A program made the position numbers and the translations under genes. 64,000 nucleotides of DNA from Eucommia ulmoides. Taxonomy: Eukaryota > Streptophyta > Magnoliopsida > Garryales > Eucommiaceae. Under the pieces are notes generated by a model, which saw nothing but the letters and a program-made list of their open reading frames with translations, made no database searches and was not told the origin of the DNA. Positions 46,753 through 57,933 of the stretch are shown in pieces (the first letter of the stretch is position 1; each line of letters begins with the position of its first letter). Where the stretch lies: assembly GCA_016647705.1 (NCBI GenBank), contig CM028328.1:10720614-10784613 (forward strand), read 5' to 3'.

Positions 46753-47398
46753 ATCTCTCTCTTTGTCAATCACTCTCTCTCTGTCTCTCTAACACACAAA
46801 AACACACAATTTCTAAACATATAAACAGTAGGTTATGTACAAATGGTAATCCTGCAACTAAAAGTGAGATGGTATGCAGTAATTTACCAAGTTTGATTAT
46901 GTTAACACCATTTTCAAATCATAATGCATAAAAACCAGGTTTCTGAATTTGGAAAGACACTTCCTCGGGCAATAGCAGTAAGGACGTGCCATTGGTACCT
47001 CTCCCTCCTCCTTCTGCAGCTCTTTCATCCAACCGAAGGTGAGTTAGGGTTTAATTATGTTAATTTTTGGTTTTTGGGATATGTAATGTGGATTGGGAGG
47101 AACAAGTATATCTCAACCATTTTGGTTTTGGAATATGGAATGGTTATTATTATTTGTTTAACCTACATTTTCTATTTTATGATTTTTATTTCCGAAAGTT
47201 TATTTTCTATGTAGTATTATTTTTTGGTTTTTATTGATCTATATACTCAATAAATTTTTTATATTTTTTTTTTGGTTTTCACAAGTTGAAATCAAAAAAG
47301 TTATAGTTGACTTTTATTGGTGATGAACAAAACTGGAGTCGTAGAGAAAGTAATGTAAGTTTTTTTCCCATTTTAAATTGCAAAGTTCTTTTTCTATT
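46753..47398 (+). other. Intron-like and unassigned DNA between REC/CLU fragment and CACTA
   Basis: CT-rich low-complexity sequence at 46757-46800 follows the exon edge. A possible exon (about 46950-47038) ends in AAG|GTGAGT but matches nothing I know. The last three bases (ATT, 47396-47398) are the candidate 3-bp target duplication of the CACTA element. Confidence 0.35.
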
Positions 47399-47760
47399 CA
47401 CTACAACAAAAATGACTTATTATGACACATTTTTAGAGACAATTCATAAATAGTGTCCTTATAAAACTTTATTGAGACATTTAATCCTAGTGTCCTTATA
47501 ATTTGCCCCCAAAAAATAATATCTTATAATATTTATTTAGTAAAACATTTTAAAAAATATATAATACCTTATGAGACACTTAATCCTAGTGTCCTTATAA
47601 TTTTCCTCCAAAAAATAATATCTTTATAATATTAATTTAATAAGAGACACATTTAAAAAAATATATAATGAAAAATAAAAATATTATAAACAAATTTAAT
47701 AGGGCACATATAAAAGTGTCCTATTAAGGACTCAAAATTATTATATTTTAAAAATAATAA
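47399..47760. repeat. CACTA terminal and subterminal repeats
   Basis: After the CACTACAAC terminus, TAGTGTCCTTATAA-type motifs recur (about 47448, 47487, 47583), and a related GTGTCCTATTAA lies at 47717. The GCCCCCAAAAAATAATATCTT-type block is duplicated ~100 bp apart. Such arrays bind the element's own DNA-binding protein in known CACTA systems. Confidence 0.75.
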
Positions 47761-49409
47761 AATAGAGTGAAAAAAAAGTATTAAGGGTACGAAAAGAATT
47801 TTATTTTTAATCTTTGATTAAAAAATAATAATAAAATAGAGGGAAAAAAAAGTTTTAAGCCCACAAATAAAATTTTCATTTTTAATCTCTAATTAGAAAA
47901 GTATAATTATGAATCAAATTGAAAAAGAAGTATAAACTATTTATATAATTATGAACTAAAGTGTTTTCAGACTTCTCTTCTATTTTATTTATTTTCACTT
48001 TAGTCCTCGGTAGTTTCAATTAAAAAAGTTTGACCTAAAATAGAAATATTATTTTTTAGATATACCTAGATGTAAATGCCTACTTTTTCATTTGGTCTTA
48101 TTTCTCTGAGTTAGGCAGAATTTCTTGTTTCATTCAAATGCTTGAGCTAGGCAGTGGGAAAATCATTTGCCTGAGATAAGCTAGAAGAAGCTCGACCAGA
48201 AGCTCCAGAAATAATCAAATCGATTCATCTTCGAAGCTCAATCCATCCATCGCTCAATCCATTCATTTCTAGAATCTTCACTTCTCTTCCAACTTCTCTT
48301 TTGACTTTTCAATCGATCGAAGAAAAGGAATGAAGAAATTTTGAGAATCGATCGGAGCTTAATAACGAATAATCGTTCCAATCGATCCAATTTCTCAAGC
48401 AATCGATTCAATCTCAAGTTGTTCTTCTTCAAGCTCAGCTTCGATTACTGCCTTTCAAGTATGTTTAAGTTTTAGGTTTAAGTTTTTTGCCATACCTTAG
48501 TAATTTTCTGCCATACCTTAGTAATTTTCTGGTATTGTTTAGTAATTTTTGCCTTTCAGCCCCGATTATTTTTGGTATAGCTTAGTAATTTTTGTCTTTC
48601 AGCTCCGATTATTTCTGATATTGTTTTGTAATTTTCGCTGCTGAATCTTGAATTAGGTGATTGAATAGATCCATTTCTTTTTTACTCTACTTTTGATACA
48701 TAAATTCAGCTGACTAATATAATTCATGTATATTGATCATAAATTCAACATCTACTCTTTCTGTTACACGATAAAAGATTTGTTCCATTTCTGTTCGAAT
48801 TCTTTTATTTGTTGGCAATTTGTTTTTGTTTGATTATTCTTAAATTACTCCTTGATTTAGTATCTTGCTTTGATATCTGTGAAAATATTTTTTTCTCAAT
48901 GTACTAGTTCTTTTTTATTTTTTTATTTTTTATTGAGATTTAGGATTCTATTCTTGTGCCGATAAGTTTTCTTTGGATTCAATACCTTAATGATTATATT
49001 GAGATTTAGGATTCTAGTTAGCTCATGCAAACTGTGATTCTTTCTTCATTTGTCTTATTTTTTTTTCTTAGCTCAATTTCTAAGTCCAATTCAAATCCAA
49101 ACAAGTTTTTTCAATGCACTTGATATAAAAAATTCTAGACATCTGTATGGCGCTTGCTCCCACTCTTTTACTCTGTATGCTTGCAAGTGCATTTGATTTA
49201 TGTATGATAGAATTGAATATTACCACAATTTTCTATCCCACAGAAAATGTTGCAACCTTTAAGTTCTCGTGTCTTGCTATTTTCATTTTTTATCTTTTAT
49301 ATTTCTTTATGAGACTAAATGTATACTAATTTTTCTATCGGCATTGCAAGTTAAAATAGCCTTGAATGTCTCTTCTTTTTTAATATGTCAACAGTTTAAG
49401 TTGTTCATA
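47761..49409 (+). other. CACTA 5' non-coding region
   Basis: AT-rich DNA without a recognised domain. A G+C-richer patch at 48170-48470 with repeated ATCGAT/CGATT motifs looks like a 5' exon or leader. The sequence GCCATACCTTAGTAATTTTCTG-like is tandemly repeated at 48488-48600. Confidence 0.45.
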
Positions 49410-49832
49410 ATGGACAAGAGTTGGACGTACGAGTCTCTTGTGAGTCATGCATATATGGTAGGAGTTCAATACTTTCTTGATTTATCATTTTCGAATGTGA
49501 GTATTAAGGGAAAGATCATAGGTCCATGTGTAAGGTGCGGAAATGAAATGTGGGTTACCTGCGAAGAGGCAGACAAACATTTGGTGTGTTATGGATTTAT
49601 TAAAGGTTACACTCGATGGATTGCTCATGGAGAAGCTTCATCATGTACTAAAAACGGTGCTCAAGTGCCTGGAATGTCAAATAGACAAGATAATATACTT
49701 GAGTTATTACATGATGTTTTCGGGACACCAAGTGACGATACAGAAATTGAAGACAATGCGAATGATATAGAGGAACCTAACGAAGATGCAAATAAATTTT
49801 ACAAGTTGCTTGTTTTCCAATTTGATGAATAA
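49410..49832 (+). CDS. CACTA transposase-associated domain protein (truncated)
   Basis: The ATG at 49410 opens MDKSWTYESLVSHAYMVGV, which begins the transposase-associated (Transpos_assoc) domain found at the N-terminus of TNP2-type plant transposases. A CxxC pair (PCVRCGNEMW), a conserved HLVCYGFIKGYTRWIAHGE segment and an acidic linker with DANKFYKLL follow. Known proteins continue there into the TNP2 DDE-type catalytic region. Here the frame ends after VFQFDE (TAA 49830), so only ~140 residues remain. The domain is thought to help DNA or partner binding. It may encode a short protein, or the rest may be deleted. Confidence 0.72.
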   Translation: MDKSWTYESLVSHAYMVGVQYFLDLSFSNVSIKGKIIGPCVRCGNEMWVTCEEADKHLVCYGFIKGYTRWIAHGEASSCTKNGAQVPGMSNRQDNILELLHDVFGTPSDDTEIEDNANDIEEPNEDANKFYKLLVFQFDE

Positions 49833-49877
49833 TATTTGGCCTTTTCTTTTTTTAACAGACAAGAGATTCACGATTTC

Positions 49878-49929
49878 ATGGCGGTGAGCGCATCCGCTAC
49901 AGCGAGACCAACTATTACAACTAAGAACG
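49878..49929 (+). CDS. CACTA second protein, first coding exon
   Basis: ATGGCGGTGAGC opens a short Ala/Ser/Thr-rich exon (about 17 codons plus one base). A consensus acceptor (TTTTTTTAACAG) lies at 49858. The donor G|GTAACT at 49929/49930 leaves one base that joins in frame with the exon starting at 63852. Confidence 0.5.
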
Positions 49930-50317
49930 GTAACTTTTATAATTTTTGCATTTTACGTTTTCATGATTGCTAGTTTGGTAAGGATTGTTGCCTCATAGAT
50001 CTCATAATTGGTCAATCTTTATTTTAATTTCTTTAATGGGATTTATGTTTTTAAAATAACTGCATAATTGTCTTCCCACTTCTTCTATAATAAATTTTTT
50101 GTTTTTACAGTCCATAATAATATTTATTTCTTTGATATTGGTCTTGATCCCTTGTTTCAGTCAAGGTAGATGGAAATAATGAGAATAATAAGAGGGTAAC
50201 CTTTATGCAATTGCCATTGCTCATTTCATGTTCAAGTTGAAAGCTTATTTTCAAATTAACCCAAAAGAACGACTTGTGCGAGAAACCAACTAACACCCCT
50301 TGATAATGACGAGGTAT

Positions 50318-50359
<42 letters not shown>

Positions 50360-50583
50360 CTGTTCTAGTTATCCATCTTGAACTTGATTAGAAAAAATCT
50401 GCTGAATAAAACATATTATATTTTGTAAAAATTGAAGAAATTAATATTTTCCCACTTAGGATAAGGCTTGGGCATCAAACAGAAATGGCTCCGAGGATGC
50501 AAGAAAATGTGTCAAATGCAACTTCGCTTAATGCTAACTCAGGCATATAACAATGAAATTACTTAAATGGTTGTTTTTATTTG
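49930..50583 (+). other. CACTA intron before the A3 insertion
   Basis: AT-rich, with a pure 40-base T run at 50320-50359. A short exon-like stretch at 50160-50200 follows a TTGTTTCAG acceptor but shows no clear coding. The intron resumes at 63815-63851 after A3. Confidence 0.5.
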
Positions 50584-50588
50584 CTCAC

Positions 50589-51854
50589 TGGTAGCAGAAT
50601 ATTACGTCGCTACTTTTACTGCAAGTGTAAGAGTCAAGTTTTAATATAGTAGGAAGAGTAAGGGTTGTCGTATCCACAGGAATTTGATTAAATTGTCGTT
50701 AAGTACCGCAATTGTTATAACTGAATTTCATCTAGGCGATTCAATTTTAGGGTTTTTATATTAATAATAAAACTAAACTAATTAACTAATTAAACTATAA
50801 TACTAATATTGACATTTATGGGAGTATATTGTCTAGGGATTAATTTCGTTCACTAATACGTGTTCGATTCAATCTAGTTTACATTAACGGCATTTAAACT
50901 ATCCGACAATCTAGGTATCGAAAACTCACTCACTAACTCTCTTGAGTGTAAAGTGAATAAATATGAGATTTTGCGTCAACGCCGATGTTCCCATCTAGCG
51001 TGTTAATGACACTGATCACATGAGTCTTGCCCCAGCCACACAGATTGCATACTTTCTAATACTCTCCTGAGTCATTAGATCGTCACGTTACGTTTAAACC
51101 CTAATACGAATTCGGGATTACCTCTCCTGAGTGTCAAACCCCTTATTCTCAAACCAACCAATATATCATAACAAGTATATAATGAAAGTAATAAAATGGT
51201 TAACACAATTGGATAAAGATAAACAACCGTTAACAAAACATCAATTTATTCAAACCATGTTTTCATGAACAAGTCACTACCTAGACAATAGATGTTTATC
51301 TACACATGGTCATAGCCCAATATTCAACAATACAAGAGATAAACATGATCAAAACAACCAACCAAAACTAAAAATAAAAGAGAGAAATAAGGGAGAATAG
51401 CTAAATTTGAAGAACGCGTGATTCCACGTGTGCTAAGTCCACTCTAATCCGTTTTCTCCTCTTCAAATGGATTATCCTCTTGGTTTATGGTCTTGGAGCT
51501 CTCAAGACACTCCCAAAAATGTGCCTTAGATGTTGGGGCAAAAGGGGATATCATAGGGATCCAAAATATCACAAACAATATCTCATAATATCTCATCCAG
51601 GTAGAGCCGGACAACTGCAGCAGTGGGAAGCTAGTAGGTTCACTGACCCTTCACCGCTGCAACGGTGGTCTTTTAACCTTAACTTTCTTGTCCGAACTCT
51701 ATTTGAGGTGATTCAAAAACCTATGAAATGCTAAGACATTGATCTACAATTTCCATGTTTTGAGATTTTCCAAAATTGGAATGAATCATTGTCAAAAATA
51801 GTTTTGACGTTACTGCACCTAAACCGAAATTGTATCTTTTCACCCATTTATTCA
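50589..51854 (-). repeat. A3 LTR-A, lacking its first ~160 bp
   Basis: Aligns with LTR-B from its U5 end (TGGTAGCAGAATATTACGTC on the plus strand) up to CACCCATTTATTCA, then stops where the tRNA-derived segment begins. Palindromes with CTGCAG-type cores lie at 51610-51670. Confidence 0.88.
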
Positions 51855-51855
51855 C

Positions 51856-51900
51856 CCTGTCACGCGGGTGACCCGAGTTCGATCCTCAGCAACGGTGCCA
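51856..51900 (+). other. 45-base 3' fragment of tRNA-Asp between two LTRs
   Basis: On the plus strand CCTGTCACGCGGGTGACCCG and the following bases match tRNA-Asp from about nucleotide 31 through the terminal CCA, with four or so mismatches. A primer site normally records only ~18 bases; this one reaches the anticodon stem. On the element's own strand it directly follows the U5 end of LTR-B, exactly where a primer copy belongs, and then runs straight into the U3 of LTR-A. Confidence 0.82.
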
Positions 51901-51906
51901 AAAATT

Positions 51907-53331
51907 TGGTAGCGGAATATTACATCGCTACTTTACCGCAAGTATACAGGTCAAGTTTTAATATAGTAGAAAGAGTAAGGGTTGTCATATCCACAGGGAT
52001 TGGATTAAATTGTCATTAAATATATACAGTGCTTGTCATAACTGAATTTTATCTAGGTGATTCAATTTTAGGGTTTTTATATTAATAATAAAACTAAACT
52101 AATTAACTAATTAAACTATAATATTAATATTGACGTTTATGGGAGTATATTGTCTAGGGATTAACTTCATTCACTAATACGTGTTTGATTCAATCTAGTT
52201 TACATTAAAGACATTCAAACTATCCAAAAATCTAGGTATCGAAAACTCACTCAGTACCTCTCCTGAGTCTAAAGTGAATAAATATGTGACTTCGCGTCAA
52301 CGTCGATGTCCCCATCTAGCGTCTAAATGACACTGATCATATGAGTCTTGTCTCAACCCCACGGATTGCATATTTTTTAATATTCTCTCGAGTCATTAGA
52401 TCGTCACGTTGCGTTTAAACCCTAGTCCTAATTCGGGATTATCTCTTCCAAGTGTCAAATCTCGTATTCTCAAACCAACCAATATATTATAACACGCATA
52501 TAATGGAAGTAATAAAACGGTAAACACAATTGAATAAAGATAAACAACCGTTAACAAAACATCAATTTATTCCAACCACGTTTTCATGAACAAGTAACTC
52601 TCTAAACAATAGATGTTTATCTACACATGATCATAGCCAAATATTCAACAATACAAAAGATAAACATCATCAAAACAGCCAATCAAAGCTAAAAATAAAA
52701 TAGAGAAACAAGGGAGAATAGCCAAATCTGAAGAATGGGTGATTCCACGTGTGCTAAGTTTGCTCCAATCTCATTTTCTCCTCTCCAAATGGATGATCGT
52801 CTTGGTTTGTATGGTCTTGGAGCTCTCAAAACACTCCCAAAAAAGTGCCTTAGTTGTTGGGGGAAGAGGGGATATCATAGGGATCCAAAATATCACAAAC
52901 AATATCTCAAAATATCTTATCCAGGTGGAGCCGGACCGCTGCAGTGGTAGGAAGTACCGCTGCAACGGTGGGAAGTCAGTAGGTCCACTGACCCTTCACA
53001 ACTGCAGCGGTGAAGGCCACTGCTGCAGTAATGGTCTTTCGGCCGTAACTTTCTCGTCCAAACTTCGATTAAGGTTATTCAAAAACCTATGGAATGTTAA
53101 GACATAGATCTACAACATCTATGTTTTGAGATTTTCAAAAATCGAATTTCATCATTGTCAAAAATGGCCTTGAAGTTACTTCACCTGAACCGAATTTGTA
53201 TTTTTTCACCCATTTATTCAAAAACCTATAAAATAATACAAATACACGTTAAACTAACAAAAATGCTTCAAAACACACAAATATTTGAATAAAAAAAGTA
53301 CTTGATTTGTCTGTAAATAAATTACTCATTA
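51907..53331 (-). repeat. A3 LTR-B (3' LTR of the internal region)
   Basis: 1425 bp. Its U5 end is at 51907 (TGGTAGCGG). Its U3 start at about 53331 lies next to a polypurine tract read on the minus strand (GGGGTATTTT, about 53330-53350 on the plus strand). The palindrome array with CTGCAG cores is at 52935-53025 and the hairpin at 52288-52310. Confidence 0.87.
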
Positions 53332-54730
53332 AAATACCCCTAAACTCAAACGTTTGTTTGTCCTCAAGCAAAAACACACAATAAAATAAAATACTCTAAT
53401 TAATTAATGAACTTAAATACTAAAAACGGAAAAACACAAACGAACTAAAAATAAAGACATGTGAGTTTTGAATTTAGCTTATCAACCAAAACATTTTCCC
53501 TCAATGGCCCTCAATCATATCGAGTTCAGGAATAAAATGCACCATGTGGTATTCTAGAATTTCAACATTCAATAATGATAAACGTCATTCTAGATCATGT
53601 TCAAGTGTGTGTGCGAAAACTCAATAATACAACTATCCAAAGACTGGATTGGATTATTCACTAATAAAGCTCATGACTTAGACCATAAAGGATTAGGATA
53701 TCCATATGCCAGATTGGGTTCCATTCTCCACTAATGTAGACTTAGAAATTCAAAAAGATCAAAATGACTTGGTTCGGTTTTTGTCAAATGGCCAAAGGTA
53801 TATCGGGAATAAGTAAACGTTATTAACTCGACGTTACCTAAGGCACATGCTTGGCACTCAATCACTCTTAAACCCCCAAATATCAATTCAAAACAACCTT
53901 GAACCATCATTTAAAAATGTCGTACTCACTTATCAAAAGAAACTAAAATAGAACTATATTTAAATATAGTGCTTTTTTTTTTAACATACCACATCCCCAA
54001 ATTTATTTGATTTGTACAATTTTATGGGTGTAGGAAAACGATAGAAAAATGACAAGTGAGTACTTGAATACCAAACCAATCAAAAGTTTGCTCAAAACCC
54101 AACCGTTCACTTCAAGTAGCATTTGCAAATGCTCACTTGATTTTGACTCACATTATCTTAGGTTTAGCGACTTAAGTTTGGAAAAAGTTTTATTGGACAA
54201 GGAATTTGTTACATGTTCAGAATTGAAACGGATTACAGGCTTCAACAGGGTAACGAGGGATAAAACATATAGCATGGTAAGTTTCAAAGGATCAAGCAAT
54301 CAAAATGAATGCCTAAATCATGTCTACTGAACTACCTCACCTAGGATTTCGCCTCAAGTTTCCCCTAATCAGGTTCTGAAATCCCTAAAATTGTTATGAA
54401 CTTGCTACTAAATAATTGGGATTAAATCAACTAGATAGCTAGTACATTGAGTCTACGTGCTCGTGCAAATTAGAATCCACAATAACTTTTAACAAAATGA
54501 AAAGTCAAGCACACAGAACACACATGATGGGGATTACCCTTGACCTCGAAAAACAATCAGGGGATAATTTCATCATCGGGTAATAGCCCAGAAGAACTAT
54601 AAAACTCAACACACAACAACTACTACTACAAACACAAATATATTACACTAACTAAACAAACATGCATACATGAAATCAATTTAACTTAACTACATAACTA
54701 ACAATAAGAAAACATACTAAACACCCTCCA

Positions 54731-54754
54731 CCCCCCCCCCCCCCCCCCCCCCCC
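54731..54754. repeat. 24-base C homopolymer
   Basis: A pure C run, then GCCC and about 15 A residues. It is G-rich on the element's coding strand. Confidence 0.95.
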
Positions 54755-55399
54755 GCCCAAAAAAAAAAAAAAACTTAAAATGGTTAGTGTCCACAATGAC
54801 CCAATCATCGATCTCAACAATTGAAATGTAGCATGCCGATGAAAGGGGTTTAGAACATGTAACTGGAAGGCGAAACAATCTCGCCTCCGAGTAAATTCAG
54901 CGGTGATTCTCTAATTTATTTTGAAACTTGGGTTGCCTCCCAATAAGCTCTTGGTTTAATGTCCTCAGCTTGACACGGAGAAGGGCTCGTCAAAGAGCAG
55001 TTTTCGCCCATAGTATGTATCATACAACACCACATATGGGTCTTGATTCAAAATGCCCTCAAGTTTGGCAAGATATAGCATTGTTCGACACACTCTCAAC
55101 TTGATTTGGCTCCGGCTCATGTGCTTGGTGAGCATGAAAGAATGGTGCTAAAAGCGACGAATGACAAGTGAGTCACATCGAATCCTCATAGATGTGATTG
55201 TCTTGGATCGATGGTAGCATCACAATGTGGATCTTAAATGGTAAAGAATCACAATCGTCGATCCATGCTTGGGTTTCTATCTCATTCGAATCATCGCCAT
55301 TAAACTCACCCAAGTTCCTCCCACTCATATCTGATTCCTCCTAGTGGCTTTCACATTTGGATGTGATTGGTATGTCTCTTAGTATCACCACTTCTGACT

Positions 55400-55580
55400 C
55401 GACCTCAATGAAGCAAATAAGCTGACCGATTTGAGTCTCAAGGGACTTTACAGTCACATCAATTTCAGTGCAGGTCGTCTCAATATTGTCAAGACGATCT
55501 TCAAACTCATTGAGACGGTTATGTGTTTTCTTCCAAAAAATCTAAGTCTCTCCCATAAATTTAGCAAACATCTCTTCCAA
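55400..55580 (-). pseudogene. gag: A3 gag C-terminal remnant
   Basis: The minus-strand reading GET(stop)IFWKKTHNRLNEFEDRL...ETTCTEIDVTVKSLETQIGQL aligns with the coiled-coil-prone C-terminal part of A1 and A2 Gag. The in-frame TAG (55544-55542) sits at the same position as the TAGs at 5087 in A1 and 32688 in A2. The flanking gag domain is not recognisable. Confidence 0.75.
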
Positions 55581-56059
55581 AGTGGGGAAAAACTCTACAT
55601 ATTGGTCCAAGGTGTCAATCCATGGCGCCAAAATGATGAAACTATCCCTCAAACTTTGATAACTTATTGAATAATTCCAATACTGAAAATTGAACTCCTC
55701 GATGTCTTCCAACAATCAATAGGAATCATCAGTGGTTAGTAGGTCGAAAGAGGTGGTACTGTTTCCTTCTTCCACCTAAGTTCTTATTGCGGCTAGTAAC
55801 CAGTCGAGGAAGTTCAGTAGTTGACACTCCCTCGGGAAACCATGACTGAGGAACCGAAATAGCAACTCCTTGTATCTATCTCAAGCACAATAAAATGGCT
55901 TGGAATCTCATTGAAAGAAATGCAATAGCACTTGTTGATCTAACATCTTCAAGTACATCGCAAGATAAAACAAACTAAAAACAAAACTTATAAATAAAAT
56001 AAATGTCTAAATTAAAATCAAGTTACTTACTCACAATATCAACAATAATCTAAAAATCA

Positions 56060-56073
56060 ATCCCCGGCAACGG
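56060..56073 (-). other. A3 primer-site remnant with deletion
   Basis: TCCCCGGCAACGG on the plus strand is complementary in sense to the inner part of a tRNA-Asp primer site. The ~20 bases that should carry the TGGCGCC end and the last LTR bases are missing, apparently lost between two CGG repeats. Confidence 0.6.
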
Positions 56074-57028
56074 ATATTATGTCGCTACTTTTACCGCAAG
56101 TATACGGGTCAAGTTTTAATATAGTAGGAAGAATAAGGGTTATCGTATCCATAGGGATTGAATTAAATTATCGTTAAGTACCACGATTGTCATAACCGAA
56201 TTTTATCTGGGTGATTCAATTTTAGGGTTTTTATATTAATAATAAAATTAAACTAATTAACTAATTAAACTATAATACTAATATTGACGTTTATGGGAGT
56301 ATATTGTCTAGGGATTAACTTAGTTCACTAATACGTGTTTGATTCAATCTAGTTTACATTAACGACATTCAAACTATCTGACAATCTAGGTATCAAAAAC
56401 TCACTCATAACCTCTCCCGAGTGTAAAGTGAATGAATATGTGACTTCGCATCAACATCGATGTTCCATCTAGCGTCTAAACGACACTGATCACATGAGTT
56501 TTGCCCCCAACATCACGGATTATATACTTTCTAATACTTTCCCGAGTTATTACATCGTCACATTGCGTTTAAACCCGAGTCTGAATTCGGGGTTACCTCT
56601 CGCAAGTGTCAAACTCCATATTCTCAAATCAACCAATATATCATAACAAGCATATAATGGAAGTAATAAAACAGTAAACGCAATCGGATAAAAATAACCA
56701 ACCGTTAACAAAACATCAATTTATTCAAACCACGTTTTCATGAACAAGTCACTCCCTAGATAATAGATGTTTATCTACACATGGTCATAGCCCAACATTC
56801 AACAATACAAGAGATAAACATCATCAAAACAACCAACCAAAGCTAAAAATAAAAGAGAGAAACAAAGGAGAATAGCCAAATCTGAAGAACGGGTGATTCC
56901 ACGTGCGCTAAGTCCACTTCAATCTCGTTTTCTCCTCTTCAAATGGATGACCCTCTTGGTTAGTATGGTCCTGGAGCTCTCAAGACACTCCCAAAAACAT
57001 GCCTTAGGTATTGGGGGAAGAGGGGATA
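56072..57028 (-). repeat. A3 LTR-C, U5-proximal part
   Basis: Aligns with LTR-B from ATATTATGTCGCTAC to GAGGGGATA, then is cut by R1. The LTR continues at 63375. Confidence 0.87.
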
Positions 57029-57907
57029 TGTTAGACCCTTGAGATTGGAGCAGGACGTTGGGTTAGATTCTGGTGCTATATCTAAGCCAACGTCCCTGCC
57101 AGGTTAACCGGACTAGGTTAACTTGGCTAAACAGTAGCGATGCTGGATGATAATGCGGAGGCAGACAGAAGGCATCAGCATGCGTTGGCATGCGCGGCAC
57201 CAAGGCGTTGCTGGACGGTGGGTTCAGACACCGGGCACGCCAAGACGAGGTACGGTGATCCTAGGCGCAACGCTAGGATCGGCATTCACGTGGGTAGCTT
57301 GTGCACGAGGCCAAGAGAATGTGACGGAACGTGGGCTCAGAGACACGTTCTGGGCAGCAGACGGTATGACGAGGCATCGACATCCATTGGCAGGTCGCAG
57401 AGAACAAAACGGTGAGTTTGCAGCACGTAGACACAACGGACACGGTGCAGAAACAGTGAGCTGAGGACTTAGCTCGTGGAGTGCATGTTTCTGGAAGGAT
57501 AGAGCAGTTATGGGAGCAGTTCCATACAGATTGGGTAGGAAAACTGCCCATCTGGGGACTTGACAGGTGTCGGACAGGTGTCAAACTATTGCCTATGCAG
57601 TTAGGGATGTTAACTGCACTTGTTCTCTATAAATAGCTGTAGAATAGTCTGAATTTTGGTTAGAGGAATTGTTCCTACGTTTTTATACCGATTTGTAAGA
57701 CTGTGGTTCCTTGTTCCTGAGTTTTGAATACAAGGTTGGGTGTTTACCTGTAATTCGGTGTTGCCTGTGTGTGGGTGCGTTCATTCTGTTTTGTGTCGGT
57801 ATATTCTGTTCTGTGAAAACGTTGCAGGAACGTGGCTGACTGATTGTGCCAACGATCAGGCCATCACATGGTTTAAAATTGGTGCCAAAAATTTTAACCC
57901 TGTGACA
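57029..57907 (+). repeat. R1 5' LTR
   Basis: Starts TGTTAGACCCTTGAG and ends CCTGTGACA. The TATA box CTATAAATAG is at 57627-57636. It differs from the 3' LTR at about 15 positions without indels. Confidence 0.96.
57627..57636 (+). promoter_or_regulatory. TATA box, R1 5' LTR
   Basis: CTATAAATAG lies 280 bases before the LTR end. An identical copy sits in the 3' LTR. Confidence 0.72.
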
Positions 57908-57908
57908 G

Positions 57909-57925
57909 TGGGTATCAGAGCAGGG
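57909..57925 (+). other. Primer binding site, initiator-Met type, R1
   Basis: TGGGTATCAGAGCAGGG has the TGGTATCAGAGC signature with one extra G near its start. It lies one base after the LTR and only 9 bases before the gag ATG, so the leader is very short. Confidence 0.75.
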
Positions 57926-57933
57926 CTACGAAA

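Larger units (their letters stand above)
53332..56059 (-). other. A3 internal region, mostly non-coding
   Basis: Read on the minus strand, it keeps the leader, a gag C-terminal scrap (55400-55580) and the 3' non-coding block collinear with A1/A2, including the TTGTACAAATC...TTTGGGG segment (54000-54030) and the GCTTGAGGCGAAA-type block near 54355. Pol and ORF3 are missing. A 24-base C run followed by an A run lies at 54731-54773. Confidence 0.75.

Noticed and set aside
49147..49329. Upstream hydrophobic open frame in the CACTA element
   Set aside because: T-rich non-coding DNA before the transposase-associated exon; the hydrophobicity reflects T-rich codons.
57140..57464. Open frames of about 100 codons in the R1 LTRs (also at 62602-62926)
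   Set aside because: Duplicated only because the LTR is duplicated; overlapping frames on both strands and no domain. Probably a GC-rich LTR effect.
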